From: Erwinia phyllosphaerae
GTDB lineage: Bacteria > Pseudomonadota > Gammaproteobacteria > Enterobacterales > Enterobacteriaceae
Direction of reading: 5' to 3'
Length of the DNA: 64,000 nucleotides
Assembly (NCBI RefSeq): GCF_019132875.1
Contig: NZ_JAHSPF010000014.1
Span: forward strand, 56,734-120,733
Program-made: the position numbers and the translations under genes
Notes under the pieces: model-generated
Seen by the model: only the letters and a program-made list of their open reading frames with translations
The model's database searches: none
What the model was told of the DNA's origin: nothing
Part shown: in pieces, positions 10,938 through 19,112 of the stretch
Numbering within the stretch: the stretch's first letter is position 1
Layout: every line of letters begins with the position of its first letter

Positions 10938-12143
10938 ATGAGATTTCGTTACAGTGCGGTTGATCGCCAGGGAAAGAAGCAGCGCGGCTGGATTGATGCA
11001 CCTTCCCGACGGCTCGCTTGCCAGAGCCTGCTGGAGAAAAACCTGCAGGTCACGGCGATAAAACAGTCGGATGAAGCTTCCGCTCTGCCGTTTTTCCCTG
11101 GCAAACACCCTATGCGCGGTAACGATCTGGTGATTTTTACCCGGCAGCTGGCCACATTACTGAGTGCAGCGTTACCGCTGGAAGATGCTTTGCAGACGAT
11201 AGCGCAACAGTGCGAAAAAACGGCGCAGCAAAAGGTTGTCCAGCAGCTACGCCAGCAGGTACTGGAAGGGCGCGCTTTTTCTGAAGCATTAGGCGGCTAT
11301 AAAAAAACCTTCAGCAGGCTCTATCGCGCCGTGGTGGCGGCAGGCGAGTCATCGGGAAAATTAGCGCTGGTTCTGACGCGTCTGGCTGACCACACCGAAC
11401 AAAGCCAGAAAATCAAGAGTAAGCTTTTGCAGGCTTTGCTCTATCCGCTACTGCTGACGCTGATCGCCATTGCCGTCATCGTCATATTATTAACCTCGGT
11501 CGTTCCCAAAGTTGTCGAGCAGTTTATCTACTTAAAAGCGGAGCTTCCCGTTACCACGCGTATTTTGCTGGCGATAAGCGAAGGGTTAGCAACGTGGGGA
11601 ATAGCGATGTTGATGATGATTGTTCTCTTTACGCTGCTCGTCAGATATCTGTTAAAAAAACCGCGCTATCGGCGGCAGTTTGACCGCTTCTTTTTAACCT
11701 TACCCGCGTGCGGGAAAGTATCGCTTAACCTGAATATAGCCCACTACGCCAAAACGTTAAGCATACTCAGCGCCAGCGCGGTGCCTTTACTGGAAGCCAT
11801 GCAGATAAGTGCTTTAGTTGTTAACAACAGCCATGCACGTCAGGAGCTGATTCGCGCACAGGAGCGAGTCCGCGAAGGCGCCGAGCTGTCGCACGCGTTA
11901 ACAAAGAGCGGTCTTTTTTCACCCATGATGCGCCATATGATTGCTTCAGGAGAACGTAGCGGAGAGCTGGATAATATGCTTGGCCGCGCCGCTGATATTC
12001 AGCAGGAAACGTTTATGAATCAAATCACCACTATGGTCAGTCTGTTTACACCCTTATTAATTATCGTTATGGCAGGCATGGTCTTTTTTATCGTGCTGGC
12101 CATTTTGCAACCTATTATGCAAATGAATAGCCTTGCAGGATAA
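10938..12143 (+). CDS. gspF: Type II secretion inner-membrane platform protein GspF
   Basis: Polytopic platform protein that works with GspE and GspL during pseudopilin extrusion. 401 residues with two T2SSF domains (about 65-190 and 270-390) and three membrane helices: LYPLLLTLIAIAVIVILLTS, WGIAMLMMIVLFTLLVRYL and PLLIIVMAGMVFFIVLAILQ. Conserved features include FTRQLATLLSAALPLEDAL and the GERSGELDNML repeat half. ATG at 10938 (GCAGGA 6 bases upstream) is preferred over a TTG at 10932 that overlaps the gspE stop. Confidence 0.95.
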   Translation: MRFRYSAVDRQGKKQRGWIDAPSRRLACQSLLEKNLQVTAIKQSDEASALPFFPGKHPMRGNDLVIFTRQLATLLSAALPLEDALQTIAQQCEKTAQQKVVQQLRQQVLEGRAFSEALGGYKKTFSRLYRAVVAAGESSGKLALVLTRLADHTEQSQKIKSKLLQALLYPLLLTLIAIAVIVILLTSVVPKVVEQFIYLKAELPVTTRILLAISEGLATWGIAMLMMIVLFTLLVRYLLKKPRYRRQFDRFFLTLPACGKVSLNLNIAHYAKTLSILSASAVPLLEAMQISALVVNNSHARQELIRAQERVREGAELSHALTKSGLFSPMMRHMIASGERSGELDNMLGRAADIQQETFMNQITTMVSLFTPLLIIVMAGMVFFIVLAILQPIMQMNSLAG

Positions 12144-12145
12144 AC

Positions 12146-12592
12146 ATGGAAACAGGAAAAATGATGGAAATAAAAAGAAAGCATGAGCGCGGCTTTACGC
12201 TGCTTGAAGTGATGATCGTTGTGGTTATTTTAGGCGTGTTAGCCAGCCTGATGCTGCCCAGCCTGATGGGGAATAAAGATAAGGCGGACAGGCAAAAAGC
12301 GATCAGCGATATTGTGACGCTCGAAAATGCACTGGAGATGTACAAGCTTGATAATAACGTCTATCCCACGACGGAGCAGGGTTTAAATGCGCTGGTTAAA
12401 AAACCGGTTATTGCTCCGGTGCCACGCAATTATCGTCATGACGGCTATATTCGCCGCCTACCGAAAGATCCCTGGGGCAATCCGTATCAGTTAAAAAGCC
12501 CTGGCGATCGCGGCGCGGTAGATATTTACTCGTTTGGCCCTCAGGGTGTGGAAGGGAAAGAGAGTATTAATAACTGGACGCTGGATGAATAA
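12146..12592 (+). CDS. gspG: Major pseudopilin GspG
   Basis: Main subunit of the periplasmic pseudopilus. 148 residues with a type IV prepilin leader cleaved at RG^FTLLEVM, conserved Glu at +5, the hydrophobic helix VMIVVVILGVLASLMLPSLM, and the typical GspG body (DNNVYPTTEQGLNALV, DPWGNPYQL, FGPQGVEG). Two in-frame ATGs at 12161 and 12164 also have a plausible ribosome site (ACAGGA), so the leader may be five or six residues shorter. It follows gspF directly and overlaps gspH. Confidence 0.96.
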   Translation: METGKMMEIKRKHERGFTLLEVMIVVVILGVLASLMLPSLMGNKDKADRQKAISDIVTLENALEMYKLDNNVYPTTEQGLNALVKKPVIAPVPRNYRHDGYIRRLPKDPWGNPYQLKSPGDRGAVDIYSFGPQGVEGKESINNWTLDE

Positions 12593-13130
12593 CGGTGCCG
12601 CTGGCATAAAGGGTTTTACCTTATTAGAAATAATGCTGGTGATGGTGATCCTTGCGGGGCTGGCGACGCTGGTGGTCAGTCGGGCACCGGCCGACAATTC
12701 GCGGCAGCAAGGCGAGAGGCTTGCCTGGTCCATTCGCCAGGTAGCCGAGCGCGCGGAGCTGGAAAATAAAATCTACGCGCTTGCTGTGTTTACCAATGGC
12801 CTGCAACTTAAGGTATTAAATCGCCAGGCTCTTCATGGAGAAGCCAGTAAAAGCTGGCCCGGCTATTACTGGCATCAGGCCAGGCTAATGAAAAAATATC
12901 CGATGTTCTCTTTGCCGCAGCACATGCGTTTATCGCTCAGGATTGAGAATAAATCCTTCGAGCTTCAGGCGATGGAAAACAATACGCAGCCGCCGCAGCT
13001 AATTTTTTTTCCTGACGGTGAAATCATTGATTTTACGCTGGGTATTTATGCTAAAGGAAAATTAACAGGAAGGATAACTATTCATAACGGCAGTATGGCT
13101 TTTATTCCTTTTGCAGAGAACGCTCTATGA
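12585..13130 (+). CDS. gspH: Minor pseudopilin GspH
   Basis: 181 residues with a prepilin cleavage site KG^FTLLEIM and Glu at +5, followed by a membrane helix (LVMVILAGLATLVVS) and a globular domain (LAWSIRQVAERAELENKIYA; PQLIFFPDGEIIDFTLGI) typical of GspH. In other systems it sits near the pseudopilus tip. The ATG at 12585, overlapping the gspG stop (ATGAATAA), gives a normal leader of ten residues; an upstream in-frame GTG inside gspG would give an abnormally long one and is rejected. Confidence 0.88.
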   Translation: MNNGAAGIKGFTLLEIMLVMVILAGLATLVVSRAPADNSRQQGERLAWSIRQVAERAELENKIYALAVFTNGLQLKVLNRQALHGEASKSWPGYYWHQARLMKKYPMFSLPQHMRLSLRIENKSFELQAMENNTQPPQLIFFPDGEIIDFTLGIYAKGKLTGRITIHNGSMAFIPFAENAL

Positions 13131-13489
13131 AATGCAAAGGAATGACGCTATTAGAAGTTCTGTTTGCAATGGCGATTTTAGCGCTGGCAGGGATAACGTT
13201 ACTTAATAGCGGCGCGGAAAAAGTCAGAAATCTTGAGCGGCTACAGCAAAAACAGCTGGCGGCATGGGGGGCGGAGGATCTGGCCATTAATATTAAATTA
13301 AGCAAAACGCTGCCGGAAGGAACGAGCCAACCTGAAAAGTTTCAGGTGGGGGAGAAGAGCTTTTACAGATGGTGGCGGATACAGGCAACGAGTTATAAAA
13401 ACGTATACCTGCTGCAAATTGATGTTTCTGCTGACGAAAGGCATGAGGACAACCTTTATTCTTTAAAAACCTGGCTGGTAAAAAAATGA
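13127..13489 (+). CDS. gspI: Minor pseudopilin GspI
   Basis: 120 residues, with a very short leader cleaved at KG^MTLLEVL, Glu at +5, helix LFAMAILALAGITLLN and a small C-terminal domain. GspI starts assembly of the pseudopilus tip with GspJ and GspK. ATGA overlap with gspH upstream and gspJ downstream. Position and size fit the family. Confidence 0.92.
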   Translation: MKCKGMTLLEVLFAMAILALAGITLLNSGAEKVRNLERLQQKQLAAWGAEDLAINIKLSKTLPEGTSQPEKFQVGEKSFYRWWRIQATSYKNVYLLQIDVSADERHEDNLYSLKTWLVKK

Positions 13490-14076
13490 GAAGCATGCAG
13501 CGAGGATTTACCCTGCTTGAAATGATGGTGGCGCTAATGATTTTTTCTCTGGTTAGCTTATCGGGGGTAATGCTGCTCCAGGGAACATTACGTACTGGCG
13601 AGCAAATAAAAATAAAAAGTGCCAACTTCAGTGCTCTGCAAAGAGCTATTTTCCTGCTGGAACGGGATTTTTCCCATGCGGTCGCTCGCCCAATCAATGC
13701 GCAGCATGATAACGACCTGCATCCGGAAATACGCTATCTCCAGCAAACGCAGGAAAACAGCAGCGTAACGCTTTTACGGACAGGTAAATTTAATCCCGGC
13801 GGCCAACTTTCCCGCGCTTCGCTGGAGTGGGTCAGATGGCGAACGGTGGACGGTAATTTATTACGCGCCAGCGCGCCTTTTCAGGATGAGACGGCTGATA
13901 TGCAAGAAAAGCGCATCCTTGCAGACGTAAGCGCGTTTCAGATACGTTTTTTTGCCAAAAAAGTCTGGCTGAATCGCTGGCTCTCCACCACGGCCTTACC
14001 TGAAGCCATTGAAATTACCCTGAAGCTACGTTCCGGGACGTTAAAACATCTGATTTTACTCACGGAGAGCGAATGA
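13486..14076 (+). CDS. gspJ: Minor pseudopilin GspJ
   Basis: 196 residues with prepilin site RG^FTLLEMM, Glu at +5, helix MVALMIFSLVSLSGVMLLQG, and the GspJ-type domain (FSALQRAIFLLERDFSHAVARP; LEWVRWRTVDGNLLR). Part of the tip complex with GspI and GspK. Overlaps both neighbours by ATGA. Confidence 0.93.
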   Translation: MRSMQRGFTLLEMMVALMIFSLVSLSGVMLLQGTLRTGEQIKIKSANFSALQRAIFLLERDFSHAVARPINAQHDNDLHPEIRYLQQTQENSSVTLLRTGKFNPGGQLSRASLEWVRWRTVDGNLLRASAPFQDETADMQEKRILADVSAFQIRFFAKKVWLNRWLSTTALPEAIEITLKLRSGTLKHLILLTESE

Positions 14077-15056
14077 AAAGCAGGCAGCACGGAATGGCGT
14101 TGATTATGGTGCTGATGATGATTGCGATTATGGCCGCGCTGGTCACCGCTACTCAACAATACTGGCTACAGGCCTTCAGCCGTAGCGGCAATTTACATTC
14201 TCGCATGCAGGATAAGTGGGCAGTGTTGGGCGCGGAGTCGGTAATTATTCATCACTATTCAGAGGCGTTATCGGCATCCGTGTTGCGGCCGAAAAATACA
14301 GGGAAAATGTCATTCCTGAAACTGGACGGACACATTTTTAATATTAATTTTCGCGACCTCCAGACCTGCTTTAATCTCAACGCCATGTTTGATGAGGGTA
14401 AAAAAACTGCGCCGCAGCAAGAACATAATTCCGTGGATGCTGATGAGGTTGCAGACAGTAGCTTTGATCAGCCAGCCAGCACGATGCAGGAAAACGATAA
14501 CGCGACAGCAAAGAATTATGCAGAGCAGGTCTTTATACGCCTGCTGCAAAATACCGGCAGCAAAGAAGAGGAGGCAAAGGCCATTGTTGATTATATTCAG
14601 GACAACAGCCGAAAAACCGGGAGGATGATGGCTGACATTACCGAGCTGCGTCAGGCGCGAGTCATCAGCCCAAAGCAATGGCGTGCTCTCTCCGGCATGC
14701 TGTGCGTATTACCGGATACCCGGCTAAAAATTAGCGTCAATGGATTAACAAAGAAAGACCTTCCTTTTGTTTCCGCGCTGCTGGGAACGGCTTTAACCCA
14801 GCAAGAGTTAGACCGCTGGCTCGCTGCGCGTCCGCAAAAAGGTTGGCATTCGCTGGAGGCGTTAAAAAATGCCGGCCTGCCTGAAGATAGTGTAACTGCG
14901 CTGAACAGAATAAAGGAACACCTGTCATTCAACAGCGACTATTTCGAGTTGAAAATAGAGCAGCGCGATACGTCAGCCTGGCCCTTACGCAGCTGGATAA
15001 AGCGCTCGGACAGTGGCTTTACGGTTATCAAACGTCAATACGGTATAAGTGAATAA
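14073..15056 (+). CDS. gspK: Minor pseudopilin GspK
   Basis: 327 residues. The leader is cleaved at HG^MALIMVL; the +5 residue is not Glu, which is the normal exception for GspK, the cap of the pseudopilus. A large periplasmic alpha domain is inserted in the body (helical segment with VDYIQDNSRKTGRM and LPDTRLKISVNGLTKKDLPF). It overlaps gspJ and is followed 14 bases later by gspL. Confidence 0.93.
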   Translation: MKSRQHGMALIMVLMMIAIMAALVTATQQYWLQAFSRSGNLHSRMQDKWAVLGAESVIIHHYSEALSASVLRPKNTGKMSFLKLDGHIFNINFRDLQTCFNLNAMFDEGKKTAPQQEHNSVDADEVADSSFDQPASTMQENDNATAKNYAEQVFIRLLQNTGSKEEEAKAIVDYIQDNSRKTGRMMADITELRQARVISPKQWRALSGMLCVLPDTRLKISVNGLTKKDLPFVSALLGTALTQQELDRWLAARPQKGWHSLEALKNAGLPEDSVTALNRIKEHLSFNSDYFELKIEQRDTSAWPLRSWIKRSDSGFTVIKRQYGISE

Positions 15057-15070
15057 GCGGGCGGGTTTAA

Positions 15071-16222
15071 ATGATAAAAGCATCCCAGGGCATTATTATT
15101 ATTCGTGCAGGCCACCAGCATGATGCTGCTTTTTTATGGTTCTACCGTTCGCCTCAGGGAGACTATTTTGCAGGCAGTCTGGATGATATCGTTTTGCCAA
15201 AAAGACTATTCAGAGAAAACAAAGTTATTTTCCTGATGCCCTCCAGCCGGCTATTGTTTTGCGATATAGCCGCGGCGAATCTGAAAAAACCTTCGTTACA
15301 GACGTTAATCTGGCAAATTGAAAGCGAACTGCTGAGCGAGGCTGAATCCCTGCATGGCGTTATTCTTGGCCGCGATAACGGCCAGTACAGTGTCGCGGCG
15401 GTGGAGAAACAGCTTTTTGCCCGGTGGCTGGAGCGTCTGCGTCAGGCTGGTATAACGCCTGATGCCGTCTACCCGGACGTGCTGGCGCTTCCCTGTCATG
15501 CCGCGATAAAGCTGGGCGAGGAGTGGCTGGTAAGGTATGGCCCGACAAAAGGCCTTTGTGCCAGCGAAACGTACCTGGCTTTGTTATGGGATAAGACGCA
15601 GAACACAGCGCCGGTCCGCTGTTTCAGCGCGCCGGTTCCTGCTATTGCAGGCTGGGAAGCAGCCCCTGTTTGCACGGCTTCGGTACTTTTTGACACCCCT
15701 CTCTTACCCGAACACTCTTTTTTAACCAGCGAGTTTCAGCCCAGGCCCGCGCTGACGCGCCTGGCAGGCTTTAAAGCACTGATTATCGGTTCCGCTGTAT
15801 CGGCACTGCTACTGGCAGGACTGCCTTTTTTTGAAGCTTACTCTGCTATGCGGCAGGCCAGTCAGCTGGAAAACCAGGCCCGCCAGCAGGCAGGAAGCCA
15901 CTTTTCTTCCTTGCCTGAACGCGTGCCGTTACGAGCATGGCTGGAGCAGAAGCTGAGCCGTTCCTCGGCAGCGTCGTCTTATGGTCTACACGCCATGCTG
16001 GAAAAAAGCTATCCGCTGCTGGCGCAAATCCATCAGGGGCAAACCGAAGCCCTGACGTGGGACAGCGAACAGCAAACCCTGACTTTTACCCTTGCCGATA
16101 CGCAACCTGACCTGCCCGGGCTGGCCAGTGGGTATGCCGTTGAAGGATTGCTGGTGCAAGCGGAGCCACAGAAAAGAAAGCGAGTCCGGCTGATAATTCG
16201 ACGAGTAAATGATGAAGGTTAA
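15071..16222 (+). CDS. gspL: Type II secretion protein GspL
   Basis: Bitopic inner-membrane protein that anchors the ATPase GspE. 383 residues: a cytoplasmic actin-like domain (about 1-235), one membrane helix (about 236-256, LIIGSAVSALLLAGLPFF) and a periplasmic ferredoxin-like domain at the C-terminus (LTWDSEQQTLTFTLA, YAVEGLLVQAEP). Spaced 14 bases from gspK; its stop overlaps the gspM start. Sequence is divergent but order, size and topology agree with GspL. Confidence 0.9.
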   Translation: MIKASQGIIIIRAGHQHDAAFLWFYRSPQGDYFAGSLDDIVLPKRLFRENKVIFLMPSSRLLFCDIAAANLKKPSLQTLIWQIESELLSEAESLHGVILGRDNGQYSVAAVEKQLFARWLERLRQAGITPDAVYPDVLALPCHAAIKLGEEWLVRYGPTKGLCASETYLALLWDKTQNTAPVRCFSAPVPAIAGWEAAPVCTASVLFDTPLLPEHSFLTSEFQPRPALTRLAGFKALIIGSAVSALLLAGLPFFEAYSAMRQASQLENQARQQAGSHFSSLPERVPLRAWLEQKLSRSSAASSYGLHAMLEKSYPLLAQIHQGQTEALTWDSEQQTLTFTLADTQPDLPGLASGYAVEGLLVQAEPQKRKRVRLIIRRVNDEG

Positions 16223-16685
16223 TAAAATAGTGGGCGCATGGCGTTGCCGCAACCGGCGTGAAAAAATCTTAATAGCGGTACTGGCTATGATAATTTTGCT
16301 GGCGGGAGGAAAGGTGCTTGTCCTTGATAACTTAAACGCTTATCGGCTACAGGCTCAGAAGCGGCTGACGGTAGCGCAGCGGCAGTTAATCTGGCTACAA
16401 CAGCACGAACGAGAACTGGCAGCAGCAGGCCAGGCGGAAAAAGTAAAAGCGGATAACACCCTGACAGAGCGTGTACAGAATACGCTTCCCGATAATATCA
16501 GCATCAATGAATGGCAGGAGCGGCCCGATCGCCGTTTTATTCTGTTTATAACCACGCCAGATCTTTATTCAGTGGTAACGTGGCTTAATCAGCTGGAGAC
16601 GCAGCAGCAGATCCTGGTCGATAAATTTAGCTTCAGCCTTAAAAATGAAACGGCTGAAGTTATCCTGAGGGAAAGAGAGCAATGA
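16209..16685 (+). CDS. gspM: Type II secretion protein GspM
   Basis: 158 residues, one membrane helix near the N-terminus (ILIAVLAMIILLAGGKVLV) followed by a helical then ferredoxin-like periplasmic region (NTLPDNISINEWQERPDRRF; VVTWLNQLETQQQILVDKFS). GspM partners GspL in the platform. It overlaps gspL by 14 bases and gspO by 4 bases. There is no gspN between it and gspO. Confidence 0.9.
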   Translation: MMKVNKIVGAWRCRNRREKILIAVLAMIILLAGGKVLVLDNLNAYRLQAQKRLTVAQRQLIWLQQHERELAAAGQAEKVKADNTLTERVQNTLPDNISINEWQERPDRRFILFITTPDLYSVVTWLNQLETQQQILVDKFSFSLKNETAEVILREREQ

Positions 16686-17473
16686 GTCTCTGGTGGCACG
16701 CTCAACCGCAATGGCTACTGCATCTTTTCTTCGCTTTAACGGGCGCTGTTGCGGGGAGCTTTATCAATGTGGTTATTTACCGCGTTCCCCTGATGATTGC
16801 GCAGGAAAATAACCTGCGCTATAACCTTTTCTTACCGCGCTCGCATTGTCCTGCCTGTTGCCAGACGCTGAACTGGTATCACACTCTTCCGCTACTAAGC
16901 TGGTTGCTTTTAAAAGGGAGATGCGGCTGGTGCAGCAAAAAAATAAGCATCCGCTATTTGCTGGTAGAGCTATTTTTTACGTTATTGGCTCTGCTGCTGT
17001 CATATTTAAAACAGGATCTCACCGAGGCTTTTTTTTCGCTGCTGTTCTGTGGTTTTCTGCTGCCGTTAACCCTGATTGATCTCAGAACAAAAATGTTGCC
17101 CGATATGCTGACGCTCCCTTTTTTATGGGTAGGGCTGCTGTTTCATGCGCTGGCACCAGCGTCTTTTCCGACCCTTGCTGATGCGGTTTACGGTGCTGTT
17201 GCAGGCTATGTGGCGCTCTGGCTGCTGTACTGGCTGTTTTATGGGATAACCGGGCGCGAAGGGCTGGGCTACGGTGATTTTAAGCTGCTGGCCGCGCTGG
17301 GTGCCTGGTTTGGCTGGGCGATGCTGCCAGGGATTTTATTGCTGGCTGCCAGCCTTGGTCTTATCGCGGCAGTGTTTGCCCGGCTGGTGAGTAATAAAAA
17401 GCTAACGCGTGAAATCCCCTTTGGGCCTTTTCTGGCGGCGGCGGGGCTGGCTTTTTACTTTTCCCCGTTCTGA
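16682..17473 (+). CDS. gspO: Prepilin peptidase GspO (A24 family)
   Basis: Membrane aspartyl protease and N-methyltransferase that processes GspG-K. 263 residues with the family's zinc motif of two CxxC pairs (CPAC...CGWC), multiple membrane helices, and two catalytic aspartates in LIDLRTKMLPD and GYGDFKLL. Last gene of the plus-strand operon. After its stop an inverted repeat (17477-17498) separates it from convergent gspS. Confidence 0.96.
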   Translation: MSLWWHAQPQWLLHLFFALTGAVAGSFINVVIYRVPLMIAQENNLRYNLFLPRSHCPACCQTLNWYHTLPLLSWLLLKGRCGWCSKKISIRYLLVELFFTLLALLLSYLKQDLTEAFFSLLFCGFLLPLTLIDLRTKMLPDMLTLPFLWVGLLFHALAPASFPTLADAVYGAVAGYVALWLLYWLFYGITGREGLGYGDFKLLAALGAWFGWAMLPGILLLAASLGLIAAVFARLVSNKKLTREIPFGPFLAAAGLAFYFSPF

Positions 17474-17476
17474 GCG

Positions 17477-17498
17477 CCGGTACGGCTATTCGTACCGG
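17477..17498. terminator. Inverted repeat between convergent gspO and gspS
   Basis: CCGGTACG and CGTACCGG flank a 6-base loop (GCTATT) in the 42-base gap between convergent stops. There is no clear T tract, so its role as a terminator is a guess from position. Confidence 0.4.
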
Positions 17499-17515
17499 TC
17501 ATATAGTCAGGCTGG

Positions 17516-17890
17516 TTATTGACCGCTAATAAACGGCAGCAGCGAATCTGCCAGCTTCCGGCATTTTTCCTCGGTTAACCGGGGATCTTCATCGATCAGC
17601 TGTTGTTTTTTCATACTGATGAGATTGAGCGACTTATACTCTGCGGCACGGGTATTCCAGCCTCTTTTTTCTGCCAGCCCAAGCGCTCTTGCCGTCAGGG
17701 CTTGTTCATCCGGTAAGGTTGTTTGTGCACATTGTTGCCGCAAATAGCTGCCGCCTGCAATCAGCGAGGCAAGCTGTTCAACCTGCTCGGTGGCTATTGG
17801 AGCATTGACGCGGGAATGGTGACAGCCTGTCATAATAAAAGTAAGTGAGAAGGCAATAATAACCCGGTGGATAAAAGAATTTTTTTTCAT
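17516..17890 (-). CDS. gspS: Type II secretion pilotin lipoprotein GspS (OutS/PulS type)
   Basis: 124 residues beginning with a lipoprotein signal peptide ending in IMTGC (lipid-bearing Cys about 23); the residue after Cys is His, so outer-membrane sorting is expected. Two further cysteines (RQQCAQT, EEKCRKLA) match the disulfide of the OutS/PulS pilotin family. Pilotins chaperone the secretin GspD to the outer membrane. The gene is convergent to gspO, a common position for gspS, which supports the call. Confidence 0.85.
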   Translation of the reverse strand: MKKNSFIHRVIIAFSLTFIMTGCHHSRVNAPIATEQVEQLASLIAGGSYLRQQCAQTTLPDEQALTARALGLAEKRGWNTRAAEYKSLNLISMKKQQLIDEDPRLTEEKCRKLADSLLPFISGQ

Positions 17891-18158
17891 GTAGTTCCCA
17901 TTGGCGTTACGTCGCTAATAAAAAATTATCGATTTATTTAAAATAAGATATTTATTCGGCAGGGAATAATAGCGCTTTCCTTATTATTTTCAATAGCGGG
18001 TGAACGACATAAAATGCAACCAGGAATACTCAAGGAAAGTTAAATAAGCTGATATTAAATAATGATTGTTTTTATGTTGCGTGCCAGAAAAATATTTATC
18101 AATCCGCCGTGCTATTCTTTTATCATTCGCTCCGAAATAGCAATGAATGAAAACGATA

Positions 18159-18803
18159 TTAATAACCATTCTGCAAAGCCCAGACCGCCGCCTCTACCCG
18201 CGATTTTAATTTCATCTTTTTCAACAGGTGTTTTACATGGACCTTGACCGTGCTTTCCGTAATGGAGAGCTTGCGGGCAATGGCTTTATTGGTCATACCC
18301 AGCGTAATCAGCTTCAGGATATCGCGCTCACGACGAGTCAGCTGCTCAATATCTCGCGCTTCAGCCGGGCGTGCTTCGCGCAGGCTGGTTACCAACACAT
18401 TGGTCAATTTTTCACTCAGCACCATCTGTCCGGCGGCGGCCTGATGTAGCGCTTTTAGCAACGCTTCCGGTTCCATATCTTTTAGCAGATAACCGTCGGC
18501 CCCTCGCTTCAGCGCATTGACGACATCGTCTTCGTGATTAGAAACGCTAAAAACCACAATGCGGCCGGAGAGATCGACGGTGCGCAGCTGTAACAGCGTA
18601 TCCAGCCCGTTCATGCCGGGCATATTTAAATCCAGCAGGATAAGGTCCGGATCGTGCTGTTCTGCCAGCATGACGCCCTGCGCGCCGTCGCTGGCTTCGC
18701 CTACTACCTGTAAACGTTCGTCCAGCTCAATCAGCTGCTTAACGCCATTGCGCAGCATGGGATGATCGTCAATCAGCAGGATGGTGGCTTTCTCTTCTTT
18801 CAC
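18159..18803 (-). CDS. narL: Nitrate/nitrite response regulator NarL
   Basis: 214-residue response regulator: receiver domain with [13 protein letters not shown], phospho-acceptor Asp in [13 protein letters not shown], conserved Lys in GYLLKDMEP, and a LuxR-type helix-turn-helix ([40 protein letters not shown]). The match to E. coli NarL (216 residues) is much closer than to NarP. GTG at 18803 with AGGA upstream is chosen because it starts where NarL proteins start; an ATG at 18854 would add 17 odd residues. NarL represses and activates anaerobic genes in response to nitrate. The sensor gene narX, normally upstream in the same operon, is absent; the gene is divergent from narK. Confidence 0.95.
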   Translation of the reverse strand: MKEEKATILLIDDHPMLRNGVKQLIELDERLQVVGEASDGAQGVMLAEQHDPDLILLDLNMPGMNGLDTLLQLRTVDLSGRIVVFSVSNHEDDVVNALKRGADGYLLKDMEPEALLKALHQAAAGQMVLSEKLTNVLVTSLREARPAEARDIEQLTRRERDILKLITLGMTNKAIARKLSITESTVKVHVKHLLKKMKLKSRVEAAVWALQNGY

Positions 18804-18992
18804 TCTGGTTTTCCTGAACAGGCGGCGGCGACAAATTACCCAATGACACCGCATTTTACCGATTAGCCATGCTAACCCTATACCACTAAGGGAGTAACTC
18901 TTTATTTTTGCCGCGCGAAGGAGCCGGTAAGCAGGACGATAATCTAAATATTAATTACTTGAAAAATAAAAGTATTTACAGGATTCCCAGGC

Positions 18993-18999
18993 TACTCAT
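18993..18999 (+). promoter_or_regulatory. Candidate NarL heptamer upstream of narK
   Basis: TACTCAT fits the NarL consensus TACYYMT and lies about 50 bases upstream of the FNR box in the narL-narK divergent region. A single 7-mer can occur by chance. Confidence 0.3.
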
Positions 19000-19045
19000 A
19001 CCGGGCTGAAACAGGCCCGTCGGGTGGAAATGACCTGCATCCTCG

Positions 19046-19087
19046 TTGATTTAAGTCAACCTGGCCCGGAGACGCGTTACGCAGAAT
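19046..19087 (+). promoter_or_regulatory. FNR box and -10 of the narK promoter
   Basis: TTGATTTAAGTCAA at 19046-19059 matches the FNR consensus TTGAT-N4-ATCAA in all but one base. A -10 candidate CAGAAT at 19082-19087 would put the start point near 19094, so the FNR box is centred at about -41.5, the class II arrangement of E. coli narK. This implies oxygen-limited induction of narK and probably narGHJI. Confidence 0.75.
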
Positions 19088-19112
19088 GCGCACGATTAAC
19101 CCGGAGAATATT

